64,000 bases of DNA from Alcanivoracaceae bacterium (GTDB lineage: Bacteria > Pseudomonadota > Gammaproteobacteria > Pseudomonadales > Alcanivoracaceae). The stretch is taken from assembly GCA_029210325.1 (NCBI GenBank), contig JARGPU010000001.1:1188126-1252125 (forward strand), given 5' to 3'. The notes under the pieces were generated by a model. That model saw only the letters and a program-made list of their open reading frames with translations, made no database searches and had not been told where the DNA came from. A program made the translations under genes and the position numbers. Of this stretch, positions 26,876 through 37,042 are shown one piece after another. Every line of letters begins with the position of its first letter. Within the stretch, counting starts at the first letter, position 1.

Positions 26876-26901
26876 GCCGCCCTGACTGGGCGGCTTTTTT
26901 T
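26876..26901 (+). terminator. Rho-independent terminator after hsp20
   Basis: GCCGCCC-TGACT-GGGCGGC followed by seven T. It ends 38 bases past the hsp20 stop. Confidence 0.9.
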
Positions 26902-27107
26902 ATGATGCGGCGCTAGTCATTTGCCGATAAGACCCATGTAGTGCTGGGCCTGCTGCGTCATACTGGTTTTCTGGTGACGCCAATGTCACATTCTGCAGAG
27001 CGGAGTTGCCATTGCAGATTGTCGACAATCTGGTTACAGTCCGCGCCATCCGGGTCCACAAGGCCCTGAATGACGACCAACGAGACACCTCAAACAGGGG
27101 AAACTCC

Positions 27108-27362
27108 ATGGATACGCTGATGCAGCAAGGCCTGGAACTCATGCTACTTGGCATGGGCGTGGTATTTTCCTTTCTGATCGTGTTGGTGGGCTGCACCAAC
27201 CTGATGTCCTGGTTTGTAAACCGTTATTTCCCGGAAGCCGTGCCGGCTCCCGCGGCAGCGCCCGCTGTCACGGCCAGTACTGCTGCGCCGGTGGAAGCTA
27301 CCACCCTGCGCATCATCGAAGATGCGATTCGCCAGCACCGCGCCCGTACTGGACGCGGTTGA
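27108..27362 (+). CDS. oadG: Oxaloacetate decarboxylase gamma subunit
   Basis: 84 residues with one N-terminal membrane helix (about 8-30, LELMLLGMGVVFSFLIVLVG), a Pro/Ala-rich linker and a C-terminal helix ending IIEDAIRQHRARTGRG. This is the layout of OadG, which anchors the alpha subunit and binds zinc in the sodium-pumping oxaloacetate decarboxylase. ATG 27108 follows AGGGGAA; upstream in-frame starts lack a ribosome site. Gene order oadG-oadA-oadB is the usual one. Confidence 0.88.
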   Translation: MDTLMQQGLELMLLGMGVVFSFLIVLVGCTNLMSWFVNRYFPEAVPAPAAAPAVTASTAAPVEATTLRIIEDAIRQHRARTGRG

Positions 27363-27395
27363 TTCCACTGACCACTACCTGAAAAGGCTCTGGCC

Positions 27396-29159
27396 ATGAA
27401 CAAGAAACCTCTCGGTATCACCGACGTTGTGCTGCGCGATGCGCATCAGTCTCTCTTTGCTACCCGGCTGCGGCTGGACGACATGCTGCCGATTGCAGCA
27501 AAACTTGACCAGGTCGGTTTCTGGTCGGTGGAGTCCTGGGGGGGCGCAACCTTTGATGCATGTATTCGTTACCTGGGTGAGGATCCATGGAATCGCATTC
27601 GGCAGCTGAAAAAAGCCATGCCGAATACCCGCCAGCAGATGCTGCTGCGCGGTCAGAACCTGCTTGGTTACCGGCATTATGCTGATGATGTGGTTGATCG
27701 CTTTGTCGAGCGTGCGGCGAAAAATGGTGTCGACGTGTTCCGTGTTTTCGACGCCATGAATGATCCGCGCAATCTGGAGCGGGCCATTGCTGCAGTGATT
27801 CGTGAAGGCAAACATGCTCAGGGTACTTTGTCCTACACCAACAGCCCCGTGCACACCCTTGAAGCCTGGATTGATCTGGCAAAGAAAATCGAAGACATGG
27901 GCGCCCACTCGATTGCCATCAAGGACATGGCGGGCTTGCTGCGTCCCTATGAGGCGTTCGAGCTGGTTAGCCGCTTGAAGCAGACATTGGCGATTCCAGT
28001 TCAGCTGCATTGTCATGCTACTACTGGCCTGTCCACCGCAACCATCGTCAAGGCGGTGGAGGCGGGGATTGATACTGTCGATACTGCAATATCATCCATG
28101 TCGATGACCTACGGCCACAGCCCTACCGAAGCGGTTGTGTCGATCTTTGAAGGTACTGATCGTGACACCGGCTTGAATATTTATCTGCTTGAAGAAGTTG
28201 CCGCCTACTTCCGGGAAGTGCGGAAAAAGTACGCGAAATTTGAAGGCAGCCTGCGTGGCGTAGATTCACGCATTCTAGTGGCACAGGTGCCAGGCGGCAT
28301 GCTCACCAATATGGAAGGCCAGCTGAAAGAACAGAATGCCGAAGACAAGTTCGACGCAGTGTTGGCGGAAATTCCGAAAGTCCGCGAAGACCTTGGTTTT
28401 ATTCCTCTGGTTACGCCGACTTCGCAGATCGTCGGCACTCAGGCAGTGCTGAATGTGCTTTCCGGCGAGCGCTACAAGGCCATGTCGAAAGAAACCCGCG
28501 GTATCTTGCGTGGTGAGTATGGCTCGGCACCAGCACCCTTTAATGCCGAATTACAGGCTCGTGCTCTGGATGGTGATGAGCCAATAACCTGTCGTCCGGC
28601 AGATTTGATCAGCAATGAAATGGACAAGCTGAGCACTGAGCTGGATGGTCTGGCGAAAGAAAAAGGCATCAAGCTGGCGCAGGGTGAACAGCATATTGAT
28701 GATGTACTTACCTACGCGCTGTTCCCGCAGATCGGCTTGAAATTTTTGCAGAACCGGGGCAACCCGAAAGCCTTCGAGCCAGTGCCCACGGGCCATGATG
28801 TGCCGACTACGGATAGTGGTGAAGAGGTTTATACGGTCACCGTTGATGGCCAGAATTACAGTGTCACCGTGGCTGCGGGTGGCGACGTTACCGGCATCGC
28901 TGCGGTGGGCGGCAGCAGTGCCGTGACCTCGGCGCCGGCAGGTGCCGGGGAACCGCTAAATGCACCGCTGGCGGGTAATATTTTCCGTGTACTGGTGAAA
29001 CCCGGGCAGCAAGTGGCCGCCGGCGAAAAGATCATCGTGCTGGAAGCCATGAAGATGGAAACCGATATTTGTGCGCCCCGAGCCGGTACCGTAATTGCGG
29101 TGCAGGCAAAGGAAGGCGACGCGGTCACTGTTGGTGATCTGCTGTTGACCATCGGCTGA
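27396..29159 (+). CDS. oadA: Oxaloacetate decarboxylase alpha subunit (biotin-containing)
   Basis: 587 residues. Residues 1-300 form the carboxyltransferase TIM barrel ([19 protein letters not shown]; metal-site HCHATTG), 300-460 the conserved PYC/OADA domain, and the C-terminus a biotin carrier domain with EAMKMET, whose Lys carries biotin. A Pro/Ala/Gly-rich linker joins the two. The subunit moves CO2 from oxaloacetate to biotin; the beta subunit then releases it with sodium export. It lies 33 bases after oadG and 10 before oadB. Confidence 0.95.
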   Translation: MNKKPLGITDVVLRDAHQSLFATRLRLDDMLPIAAKLDQVGFWSVESWGGATFDACIRYLGEDPWNRIRQLKKAMPNTRQQMLLRGQNLLGYRHYADDVVDRFVERAAKNGVDVFRVFDAMNDPRNLERAIAAVIREGKHAQGTLSYTNSPVHTLEAWIDLAKKIEDMGAHSIAIKDMAGLLRPYEAFELVSRLKQTLAIPVQLHCHATTGLSTATIVKAVEAGIDTVDTAISSMSMTYGHSPTEAVVSIFEGTDRDTGLNIYLLEEVAAYFREVRKKYAKFEGSLRGVDSRILVAQVPGGMLTNMEGQLKEQNAEDKFDAVLAEIPKVREDLGFIPLVTPTSQIVGTQAVLNVLSGERYKAMSKETRGILRGEYGSAPAPFNAELQARALDGDEPITCRPADLISNEMDKLSTELDGLAKEKGIKLAQGEQHIDDVLTYALFPQIGLKFLQNRGNPKAFEPVPTGHDVPTTDSGEEVYTVTVDGQNYSVTVAAGGDVTGIAAVGGSSAVTSAPAGAGEPLNAPLAGNIFRVLVKPGQQVAAGEKIIVLEAMKMETDICAPRAGTVIAVQAKEGDAVTVGDLLLTIG

Positions 29160-29169
29160 GGGCGGAGCA

Positions 29170-30471
29170 ATGGATAAGCTGGAAAAACTCTGGTTCAGCA
29201 CCGGCCTGTATCACATAGAGCCAGGCCAGGCGATCATGATTGCGGTCTGTCTGTGTTTGTTGTTTCTTGCCATTCGCAAGGGCTTTGAGCCGCTACTGCT
29301 GTTGCCAATCGGCGTTGGTGGCTTGCTTGCCAATATCCCTATGGCGGGGATGGCAGAGTCGGCGGTGAGTCAGGCTCTGCATCTTGGTTCGCCAGAACTG
29401 ATTGCTGGTATCGCCAGTGCCTTGGGCATTGACCCTGCAGAAGGCGTGAAGGCTATGTACAACGCCTATTATCAGGCGGAGCCGGCGCTGCGCATGCTGG
29501 TGCATGAAATGGCCAGAGACGCCAATTATGGCGACGGTATTCTTTACCTGATTTATACGGTGGGTTTGACCACCGGTATTTTCCCCTTGCTCATTTTTAT
29601 GGGGGTGGGGGCAATGACGGATTTTGGCCCGCTGCTGGCCAACCCACGTACCTTGTTGCTCGGTGCTGCCGCCCAGTTCGGTATCTTTGCCGCGCTGCTT
29701 GGCGCACTTGCGCTTAATTTCATTGGCCTCGACTTTAGTGTTGCCGATGCCGCCTCCATCGGCATTATCGGCGGTGCTGATGGCCCCACTTCTATTTACG
29801 TGACCACCAAGCTGGCACCGGATTTGCTTGGTGCAGTCGCCGTGGCAGCCTATTCCTATATGGCTTTGGTGCCGGTGATCCAACCGCCAATTATTCGCTT
29901 GCTGACCTCTCAAGCGGATCGTGAGATTCGCATGGAGCAGCTGCGCCCGGTATCAAAGCGGGAAAAAATCATGTTTCCCATTTTGCTGCTGGTGCTGGTG
30001 GCGTTGATCCTCCCGGATGCGGCGCCGCTGCTGGGCATGTTCTGCTTTGGTAACCTGATGAAGGAGTCCGGTGTTGTTGCTCGGCTGACTGATACAACTA
30101 CTAACGCGTTGATCAACATTGTCACCATCATGCTGGGCTTGGCGGTGGGCTCAAAGCTGAGTGCCGAGCAGTTTCTGGTCACCGAAACCATGGGCATTCT
30201 GGTGCTTGGTCTGGCGGCATTTGCCATCGGTACCGGTTCTGGGGTGATTATGGCGAAGATTATGAATCGCCTCAGTAGCATGCCGATCAACCCGATTATT
30301 GGTGCGGCCGGTGTGTCGGCGGTGCCGATGGCGGCGCGGGTTGCCAACAAGGTTGGTCTGGAGGCAAATCCACAGAACTTCCTGCTCATGCATGCCATGG
30401 GACCGAATGTGGCCGGCGTTATCGGCTCCGCGGTAGCGGCTGGTGTATTGCTAAACTTTGTGGGCGGCTAA
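29170..30471 (+). CDS. oadB: Oxaloacetate decarboxylase beta subunit (sodium pump)
   Basis: 433 residues with nine to eleven membrane helices. Family segments [30 protein letters not shown] and the Asn/Ser-rich [10 protein letters not shown] are present, including the Asp in GIIGGADGP implicated in sodium and proton binding. It decarboxylates carboxybiotin and pumps sodium outward. An inverted repeat (GGGCGGC-TAAG-g-GCCGCCC, 30462-30480) at its stop could slow transcription but has no T run. Confidence 0.95.
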   Translation: MDKLEKLWFSTGLYHIEPGQAIMIAVCLCLLFLAIRKGFEPLLLLPIGVGGLLANIPMAGMAESAVSQALHLGSPELIAGIASALGIDPAEGVKAMYNAYYQAEPALRMLVHEMARDANYGDGILYLIYTVGLTTGIFPLLIFMGVGAMTDFGPLLANPRTLLLGAAAQFGIFAALLGALALNFIGLDFSVADAASIGIIGGADGPTSIYVTTKLAPDLLGAVAVAAYSYMALVPVIQPPIIRLLTSQADREIRMEQLRPVSKREKIMFPILLLVLVALILPDAAPLLGMFCFGNLMKESGVVARLTDTTTNALINIVTIMLGLAVGSKLSAEQFLVTETMGILVLGLAAFAIGTGSGVIMAKIMNRLSSMPINPIIGAAGVSAVPMAARVANKVGLEANPQNFLLMHAMGPNVAGVIGSAVAAGVLLNFVGG

Positions 30472-30652
30472 GGGCCGCCCCTGTTCTCTGCAGCGCCGCT
30501 CCCATATGTGGCGGCCATGGCCTGATCGCACCAAGCCGGTGCAGAAAAACCCTTCGCTCCTCAGAAACCCCGGTCACAACGCCTGATTGCGCCTGCCCCG
30601 TTCTGGCGCGACCCTTGCAGAGTCAGGATGACAACTGCCGCAGGGTGATCAG

Positions 30653-32089
30653 ATGTTCCCCGCAAAACTGCCCGGAAACGGGATATTCGACGAAATGCTG
30701 CTGGCCGATGGTCAGGTGCGAGAGCACTACGCCAGCTATTGGAGCTGGCTCAATAAGCGCCCGCTGGAAGAAATGGAGCGCAAGCGCCGCGAAGCGGAAC
30801 TGCTGTTTCACCGAGTTGGTATTACCTTTGCCGTATACGGTGAATCCAGTGGTACCGAGCGGCTAATTCCTTTTGATAGCCTGCCCAGGGTGATACCGGC
30901 ACAGGAGTGGGGCTGGCTGGAGAATGGTATTCGCCAGCGTGTGCAGGCGCTGAATATGTTCCTGCACGATATTTATCATGACCAGAATATTCTTAAAGCA
31001 GGACGCATTCCCCCCGAGCAGATCTTTGGTAATGCCCACTATCAGCCCTGCATGCAGGACGTGGACTTGCCCAATGATGTCTATGCGCAAATCAGTGGCG
31101 TGGATCTGATTCGCGACGACAAGGGCGATTGGTATGTCCTTGAGGATAATCTTCGCACCCCGTCCGGGGTCAGCTACATGATTGAGAACCGGCGCATGAT
31201 GATGCGCCTGTTTCCTGAGTTGTTCTCTGGTAACTCGGTCGCACCGGTGGATCATTATCCGTCATTGCTGCTGGAGACCTTGCAACAGGGGAGTAACGTC
31301 AGCCATCCGAATGTTGTGCTGCTGACGCCGGGTCGTTACAACAGCGCCTACTTTGAGCACGCGTTTCTCGCCCAGCAAATGGGCATAGAACTGGTCGAGG
31401 GGCCGGACCTTTTTGTTAAAGACAGTCACGTGTATATGCGCACCACGGCAGGGCCGCAGCAAGTGGATGTGATCTACCGGCGCATTGACGATGACTATCT
31501 TGATCCGTTGGCGTTTCGTCAAGACTCCATGCTCGGTGTGCCCGGGCTGCTATCGGTATACCGGGAGGGCAATGTTTCTATCGCCAATGCGATTGGCACT
31601 GGCGTAGCGGATGACAAGTCGGTCTATCCCTATGTGCCAGAGATGATCCGTTTCTATCTCGACGAAGAGCCAATGTTGAAGAATGTTCCAACCTGGCAGT
31701 GTCGTGATGCCAGCAACCTGTCTTATGTGCTTGATCATTTGGCCGAGTTGGTGGTCAAGGAAGTTCATGGTGCGGGTGGTTATGGCATGTTGGTTGGTCC
31801 ACTAAGTACTAAGGAGCAGATATCCCAGTTTCGCGACCGGCTGATCGCACGTCCGGATAATTACATTGCCCAGCCGACTCTGTCGTTATCTACCTGCCCG
31901 ATATTCGCCGAGAGCGGCATAGCACCGCGGCATATTGATCTTCGTCCGTTTGTACTGAGTGGCCGTGAAATTCGTATGGCCCCCGGCGGCTTGACGCGGG
32001 TGGCCATGCAGGAGGGCTCACTGGTGGTGAACTCGTCGCAGGGAGGAGGCACCAAAGACACCTGGGTGCTGGAGGAGCCGTCATGCTGA
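30653..32089 (+). CDS. Circularly permuted ATP-grasp protein (Anbu cluster)
   Basis: 478 residues with the CP_ATP-grasp signature region VLEDNLRTPSGVSYMIENR and MRLFPELF, followed by VKEVHGAGGYGMLVGP. These proteins are predicted peptide ligases and travel with an alpha-E protein, a transglutaminase and an Anbu protease, proposed in comparative genomics to form a peptide-tagging and processing system. The next gene overlaps by seven bases. ATG 30653 has only a weak ribosome site. Confidence 0.88.
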   Translation: MFPAKLPGNGIFDEMLLADGQVREHYASYWSWLNKRPLEEMERKRREAELLFHRVGITFAVYGESSGTERLIPFDSLPRVIPAQEWGWLENGIRQRVQALNMFLHDIYHDQNILKAGRIPPEQIFGNAHYQPCMQDVDLPNDVYAQISGVDLIRDDKGDWYVLEDNLRTPSGVSYMIENRRMMMRLFPELFSGNSVAPVDHYPSLLLETLQQGSNVSHPNVVLLTPGRYNSAYFEHAFLAQQMGIELVEGPDLFVKDSHVYMRTTAGPQQVDVIYRRIDDDYLDPLAFRQDSMLGVPGLLSVYREGNVSIANAIGTGVADDKSVYPYVPEMIRFYLDEEPMLKNVPTWQCRDASNLSYVLDHLAELVVKEVHGAGGYGMLVGPLSTKEQISQFRDRLIARPDNYIAQPTLSLSTCPIFAESGIAPRHIDLRPFVLSGREIRMAPGGLTRVAMQEGSLVVNSSQGGGTKDTWVLEEPSC

Positions 32090-33012
32090 GTCGGACTGCT
32101 GCCGAGCTGTACTGGTTGTCGCGATATCTGGAGCGTGCCGAGAATACGGCGCGGATGCTGGATGTGGCGTGGAATATGTCGTTGATTCCGTTTTCAGTGA
32201 CGGCTCGTGACGAGCTTAGTACTCCACTGGCAATCAGTGGTGCCAAAGAGCTCTATATGGAACGTTATGGCACCTTGCAGGTACATAACGTTCTGCACTT
32301 TCTCACCCTTGACCGGGATAACCCGGGCAGCATTTTCAATAGCCTGCGTATGGCCCGGGAAAATGCTCATGCGGTGCGAGGCAAGATCACCTCGGAAATG
32401 TGGGAAAGCATCAACACTACCTGGATTGAACTTCAGGAGATGAGCCGGGCTGGTCTGCTGAGTATCGGGGTGTCGGCATTTTTCGACTGGGTTAAACAGC
32501 GCTCCCATCTTTTCCGTGGGGCGGCCTATGGCACCATTATGCGTAATGACGCATTCCGCTTTCTGCGCATTGGCACCTTTATTGAGCGTGCCGATAACAC
32601 AGCCAGAATTCTAGGAGGGCGAGAGCAGGTTAGCGGCTCGCCGGGCAATACCGCTGTGGAGTTCTATCGCTGGAATGCCCTGTTGCGATCAGTGGGGGCG
32701 TTTGAGGCCTACCGTGAGATTTACAGTGACGCCCTGCAGTTCGAGAATATTGTCGAGTTGCTGATTCTTCGTGGGGAAGTGCCGCGCTCGCTACGTTCCT
32801 GCGTTGAGATGTTGTGTGAGCTGCTTCCAGCCATTGAGGGGAATGCTGGCCTGAATGCCAAGCGTGAGGTAACGGTACTTTTCGCGCGTCTGCAGTATGG
32901 CGATATGCGTCACATCATGGATGTTGGTGTGAATGACTATCTGGATGATTTTCTGCGCCGCATTAATGATCTGGCAAACACCTTGGGCAAGGAATATCTG
33001 GAGGTTGTATGA
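32083..33012 (+). CDS. Alpha-E domain protein (DUF403)
   Basis: 309 residues, all-helical, opening MLSRTAAELYWLSRYLERAENTARML, the hallmark of the alpha-E family with its conserved acidic and Arg residues. No enzyme activity is established; it is thought to be a partner of the circularly permuted ATP-grasp protein. It overlaps its upstream neighbour by seven bases and the transglutaminase gene by four (ATGA). Confidence 0.9.
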   Translation: MLSRTAAELYWLSRYLERAENTARMLDVAWNMSLIPFSVTARDELSTPLAISGAKELYMERYGTLQVHNVLHFLTLDRDNPGSIFNSLRMARENAHAVRGKITSEMWESINTTWIELQEMSRAGLLSIGVSAFFDWVKQRSHLFRGAAYGTIMRNDAFRFLRIGTFIERADNTARILGGREQVSGSPGNTAVEFYRWNALLRSVGAFEAYREIYSDALQFENIVELLILRGEVPRSLRSCVEMLCELLPAIEGNAGLNAKREVTVLFARLQYGDMRHIMDVGVNDYLDDFLRRINDLANTLGKEYLEVV

Positions 33013-33806
33013 GGTTGTCAATTGAGCATCGCACTGAGTATTGCTATGAGACCCCGGTGTCTCATAGCACTCAGTATCTGCGCCTGACGCCGAAATCGTC
33101 AGCGCGCCAGAGAGTTTTGTCATGGGATCTGGATATGCCTGATGTGGCAACTCGTGCCACGGATGGTTTTGGCAATATCCTCCACGTCCTGACCATGGAT
33201 CGCCCCCATGATGCCATTACAATCGCTGCCAGGGGCGAGGTAGAGATCGTTGATGAGTATCTTGAGGATGACGATCAGCGCCTGTCGCCTTTGGTCTTCC
33301 AGCGCTTTACCCCCATTACCCGCGCCGACCAGATGATCCGCGATTTTGCCCAGGGCTTTGCCTGCTCTCAGCCACTGCAGAGTCTGGCAGAGCTTAGCGC
33401 TGCACTGCTGGAGCTTATGCCCTATGTGCCAGGGTCAACGGTGGTCAGCAGCACGGCCACAGAGGCGTTCTCGACCGGGCGCGGGGTCTGTCAGGACCAT
33501 ACCCATGTGTTTCTGAGTTGCTGCCGTGTGTTGGGTATTCCAGCCCGCTATGTCAGCGGCTATTTGTACACCAATGACAGCAATCATGTTGCCAGCCACG
33601 CCTGGGCTGAGGTCTGGCTAAACGACCGTTGGCACACTTTTGATGTCACTAATCAGGCCATTGAACCGACCCATCATCTTAAGCTTGCGGTTGGACTGGA
33701 TTATCTGGATGCTTGCCCGGTACGGGGTGTGCGCTACGGCGGTGGAGTGGAAAGCATGCATGCTTTCGCACTGGTGGAGCGTAGTGACCTGCAGGTTAGT
33801 CAGTAG
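33009..33806 (+). CDS. Transglutaminase-like cysteine protease (Anbu cluster)
   Basis: 265 residues: an N-terminal beta-sandwich (LSIEHRTEYCYETPVSHS) then the transglutaminase core. The catalytic triad is visible as Cys in GRGVCQDHTHVF, His in SHAWAEVWL and Asp in WHTFDVTNQ. It probably cleaves or forms isopeptide or peptide bonds in concert with the ATP-grasp and Anbu neighbours. It is coupled to the alpha-E gene by an ATGA overlap and is followed, 41 bases later, by the Anbu gene. Confidence 0.9.
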   Translation: MRLSIEHRTEYCYETPVSHSTQYLRLTPKSSARQRVLSWDLDMPDVATRATDGFGNILHVLTMDRPHDAITIAARGEVEIVDEYLEDDDQRLSPLVFQRFTPITRADQMIRDFAQGFACSQPLQSLAELSAALLELMPYVPGSTVVSSTATEAFSTGRGVCQDHTHVFLSCCRVLGIPARYVSGYLYTNDSNHVASHAWAEVWLNDRWHTFDVTNQAIEPTHHLKLAVGLDYLDACPVRGVRYGGGVESMHAFALVERSDLQVSQ

Positions 33807-33847
33807 TCCCTGCAGAATCGAAGGGCAAGGTGTTCAGGGGATAGAAA

Positions 33848-34567
33848 ATGACCTATTGCGTAGCCATGCGGCTATCGTCTGGCATGGTATTTTTGGCGGA
33901 TTCCCGGACCAATGCCGGGGTCGATCATATTGCAACATTCCGCAAGTTACACAGCTTCTGTTTGCCGGGGGAGCGTCAAATAGTTCTACTCAGCTCCGGC
34001 AATCTGGCCACCACTCAAAGTGTATTGAGTTTGCTGCGTACCCGCCTGGGTCACGATGCGCCCAACCTGTTCAATCAGGGTTCATTCTTTGAGGTGGCCG
34101 AACTGATTGGTGCCACCGTACGTGAAGTAATCAACCGGGATAGCGGCAAGCAGCAGTCCGCGGTGGATTTCGGCTGTAATTTTATTCTTGGTGGGCAGAT
34201 CAAGGGGCAGGATATGGATCTTTATCATATCTACCCGGAAGGTAATTTTATTCAGGCCACCATGGACACGCCTTATTTCCAGATTGGCGAGATCAAGTAT
34301 GGCAAGCCAATCATTGACCGAGTGATCAATTTTAATACGCCAATTGACCACGCGGTGAAGTGCGCATTGATCAGTATGGATTCGACAATTCGTTCTAATC
34401 TTTCGGTCGGTATGCCGCTGGACTTATTGATCTACAAGCGAGACTCGTTCTCGCCCAGTGAATACTTCGATATCAACGACAATCACCCCGGATTCCAGCA
34501 GCTGCGCGAAGCCTGGTCCATGGGCCTGCGACAGACATTTAGCAATCTGGTTGATATTGAGTTGTAG
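33848..34567 (+). CDS. Anbu (ancestral beta-subunit) proteasome-type protease
   Basis: 239 residues beginning MTYCVAMRLSSGMVFLADSR. Thr2 would be the N-terminal nucleophile after Met removal, as in proteasome beta subunits and HslV; the Asp in ADSRT and Lys in FRKLHSF fit the catalytic Asp17 and Lys33 places. Anbu proteins form open or helical oligomers and have little known activity. AGGGGA precedes the ATG. It completes the standard four-gene cluster starting at 30653. Confidence 0.92.
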   Translation: MTYCVAMRLSSGMVFLADSRTNAGVDHIATFRKLHSFCLPGERQIVLLSSGNLATTQSVLSLLRTRLGHDAPNLFNQGSFFEVAELIGATVREVINRDSGKQQSAVDFGCNFILGGQIKGQDMDLYHIYPEGNFIQATMDTPYFQIGEIKYGKPIIDRVINFNTPIDHAVKCALISMDSTIRSNLSVGMPLDLLIYKRDSFSPSEYFDINDNHPGFQQLREAWSMGLRQTFSNLVDIEL

Positions 34568-34573
34568 GGCTGT

Positions 34574-34594
34574 CAGCGCCCCAATGGGGCGCTG
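34574..34594. terminator. Possible terminator hairpin between convergent genes
   Basis: CAGCGCCCC-AAT-GGGGCGCTG is a perfect nine-base stem with a three-base loop, just after the Anbu stop and before the convergent ppnP stop. It lacks a T run, so termination efficiency is unclear. Confidence 0.45.
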
Positions 34595-34638
34595 CAGGTG
34601 GTGCAGAAAGTGCGAGTGTAATGCGACTGACTGATAGC

Positions 34639-34920
34639 TCAGCCGTAAATGCAGAGGTAAGCAGTATCTTCGGCAATCTTGACCTGAAACTTCACATCGG
34701 CAGCAACGACAAACTCGCTGCCCGCAGCAAACACTTCCCAGCTATCACTGCCCGGCAGCTTCACCGTCAGGGCCCCGCTGATTACCTGCATGGTTTCCCG
34801 GATGTTGGTGCCGAACTCATATTCACCCGGCGCCATCACACCGACCGTAGCCGGCAGTGTGGCAGTCTGGAAGGCGATTGATTTTACCTTGCCGTCGAAG
34901 TACTCGTTTACCTTGAACAT
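34639..34920 (-). CDS. ppnP: Pyrimidine/purine nucleoside phosphorylase PpnP
   Basis: 93 residues, matching the 94-residue E. coli protein. It is a small cupin with [18 protein letters not shown] at the start and the family segments [12 protein letters not shown] and [17 protein letters not shown]. It splits purine and pyrimidine nucleosides with phosphate. GGGAG precedes ATG 34920; a longer frame to 34941 is unlikely. Confidence 0.93.
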   Translation of the reverse strand: MFKVNEYFDGKVKSIAFQTATLPATVGVMAPGEYEFGTNIRETMQVISGALTVKLPGSDSWEVFAAGSEFVVAADVKFQVKIAEDTAYLCIYG

Positions 34921-34970
34921 GATGGGCTCCCGGGGCTGCAAAAAAGGTGGCGCAGTATCGCATAAACCGA

Positions 34971-35843
34971 TCAGGACCGGGACTGTAGGCGTTTCAATAA
35001 CGCCGAAGTATCCCAGCGCCCGCCACCCATGTCCTGCACATCCCGGTAGTACTCGTTAATCAGGGCCGTTACTGTCAGGTCGGCGCCATTGTCGGCCGCC
35101 TCAGCCAGCACGATATCCAGATCCTTGCGCATCCAGTCGACGGCAAAACCATGCTCGTATTCGTCGGCAATCATGGTTTTGTGACGATTCACCATCTGCC
35201 AGCTACTGGCAGCGCCCTGGGAAATGGCGTCGATTACTTTCTGCACATCCAGCCCTGCGTGGGCGGCGAAGTTCATGCCCTCTGCCAGGCCTTGCACCAC
35301 GCCGGCCACACAAATCTGGTTGACCATCTTGGTTAGCTGACCGGCACCTACCGGGCCGAGATGGGTAATTGCCCTGGCATAGGCTTTCATGACTACAGCA
35401 GACCGTTCGAACGCTTCTGAGTCGCCGCCACACATGATCGTCAGGGCGCCGTTCTGGGCCCCTTGCTGGCCGCCGGATACCGGTGCATCAATAAATGACA
35501 CAGCGCGCTCTGCCGCTGCTACAGCCAGCTCACGGGCCACGGCGGCGGAGGCGGTAGTGTGGTCGATCAGCACTGAGCCGGCGGCCATGCCAGCCAGCAC
35601 CCCCTGTTCCCCCAGTACCACGGCGCGCAGGTCATCATCGTTGCCGACACAGGTCATCACATAATCGGCGCCGCTGGCCGCCCGGGCTGGCGTCGCCATC
35701 TGACGGCCGCCGTGTGCTGCCACCCAGGCCACTGCGGTGGAAACTGTGCGGTTGTAAACGCTCACCGCATGACCGGCGTGCTGCAGATGTCCTGCCATCG
35801 GGTAACCCATTACGCCAAGCCCAACAAAGGCGACCTTACTCAT
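34971..35843 (-). CDS. NAD(P)-dependent beta-hydroxyacid dehydrogenase
   Basis: 290 residues of the 3-hydroxyisobutyrate dehydrogenase / tartronate semialdehyde reductase family. The dinucleotide motif is GLGVMG, the substrate motif [14 protein letters not shown], and the catalytic Lys sits in [10 protein letters not shown]. It oxidises or reduces a beta-hydroxy acid, with the exact substrate unknown. Its start overlaps the end of the upstream SMP-30-like gene by eight bases. Confidence 0.88.
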   Translation of the reverse strand: MSKVAFVGLGVMGYPMAGHLQHAGHAVSVYNRTVSTAVAWVAAHGGRQMATPARAASGADYVMTCVGNDDDLRAVVLGEQGVLAGMAAGSVLIDHTTASAAVARELAVAAAERAVSFIDAPVSGGQQGAQNGALTIMCGGDSEAFERSAVVMKAYARAITHLGPVGAGQLTKMVNQICVAGVVQGLAEGMNFAAHAGLDVQKVIDAISQGAASSWQMVNRHKTMIADEYEHGFAVDWMRKDLDIVLAEAADNGADLTVTALINEYYRDVQDMGGGRWDTSALLKRLQSRS

Positions 35844-36912
35844 CCGTACTGACTCCGGCGGGGGCGTCGATTACGGAAAACGCGGGCTGAGTGAGGCTGC
35901 CGAGGTAGAGTTTTCCGTTTGCTTGTTCAACGCTGGTAATTGGATAAAAACTGTCTGCGCCTACATGTTGCAGGTTATGTGTCACGGTGCCGTCAAGAGA
36001 CAGTCCTAGAAAAAATGCATGAGGCGCCGGTTGCGGTTGCATCCACATGGGTAGACGAAACGCCATCTTGCGCAGAAATGGCCATTCGGACAGGGCGTCC
36101 AGTATGGCGTTACGCGGCGCATACAGCGCTACCCAATAAGTATCACTGCCATTGCTCGACATGCCGTCGGGGATGCCAGGAAGGTTGTCGAAAAAAACTT
36201 CATGTTCGCCTTCTCGCTCTCCCTCAATCCAGTAACGAATAATGTTGTAGCTGCCAGTCTGAGTGAATAGTACGGACCGCTGATCGGGTGCCACAGCCAC
36301 GCCATTGGCGAACTGCAAACCGCCCAGCAGCGTAGTGGTGATGCCGGTGGCCGGATCAAATTGCAGCAGGCGACCATGACCGCCGTGCTCCAGAATATCG
36401 TCACGGGCTTTCAGTGCCGGGCCAAACTTGCTTGATGCGTCACTAAAATAGATTCTGCCATCGTCGGCGACATCAACATCATCGGTGAATAGAAAGGGAA
36501 TGCCGTCTGATTCGGTGGATAGCACCTCGACCTTCCCTGACATGGCTATTCGTAGCAGTCCCTTGTAGCCGTCTGCAACGATAAGGTTACCGTCTGCATC
36601 AAAATCCAGCCCTAGCGGCCGGCCACCGGTATTGGCGAGCAGATCCGGGTTGTTGCCGTTTTTATCGAAGCGCACCACGCGACCATCGTCGTAGCCAACA
36701 AACAGGTTGCCGGCAATATCCACGGCAACGTCTTCTGGCCCGTCTCCTTCACCCTGAGCAAGCCGGGGTAAGCCGGCAAGGCGGTCATTGACGGCATAGT
36801 CGCCGCTCAGCGCTGGTGCAGTAGGAGCCTGCCATGCCACCGGATCAATCGGTACCGGCCAGAACAGCAGATAAGCCAGCAGTGCGGCCAGTGCAGCAAC
36901 GGTGATTCGCAT
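35836..36912 (-). CDS. SMP-30/strictosidine synthase-like beta-propeller protein
   Basis: 358 residues. A short N-terminal hydrophobic stretch (AALAALLAYLLFWPVPI) looks like an uncleaved membrane anchor. The rest is a six-bladed propeller with GPEDVAVDIAGNLFVGYDDGRV, GLDFDADGNLIVADGYKGLL and FANGVAVAPDQRSV, and the strictosidine-synthase type FLGLSLDGTVTHNLQ segment. Members include lactonases and paraoxonase-like esterases. AAGGAG precedes the ATG at 36912. It is coupled to the dehydrogenase gene, so the two may act in one pathway. Confidence 0.8.
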   Translation of the reverse strand: MRITVAALAALLAYLLFWPVPIDPVAWQAPTAPALSGDYAVNDRLAGLPRLAQGEGDGPEDVAVDIAGNLFVGYDDGRVVRFDKNGNNPDLLANTGGRPLGLDFDADGNLIVADGYKGLLRIAMSGKVEVLSTESDGIPFLFTDDVDVADDGRIYFSDASSKFGPALKARDDILEHGGHGRLLQFDPATGITTTLLGGLQFANGVAVAPDQRSVLFTQTGSYNIIRYWIEGEREGEHEVFFDNLPGIPDGMSSNGSDTYWVALYAPRNAILDALSEWPFLRKMAFRLPMWMQPQPAPHAFFLGLSLDGTVTHNLQHVGADSFYPITSVEQANGKLYLGSLTQPAFSVIDAPAGVSTDE

Positions 36913-37042
36913 TTTTGTGTCTCCTTGTCAGTGGTGGCAGTGTAGAAGAGGGCCATGTACCTTGTCATGAAGAGTAGCTTGTCATGAGCTGTGCCGAAGT
37001 AATTGCATGCTCGCACAAGTGAAGGCCGGAGAAGGAGGTTTT

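Noticed and set aside
34621-34881. An 86-codon plus-strand frame over ppnP
   Set aside because: It is antisense to a full-length, well-conserved PpnP gene.
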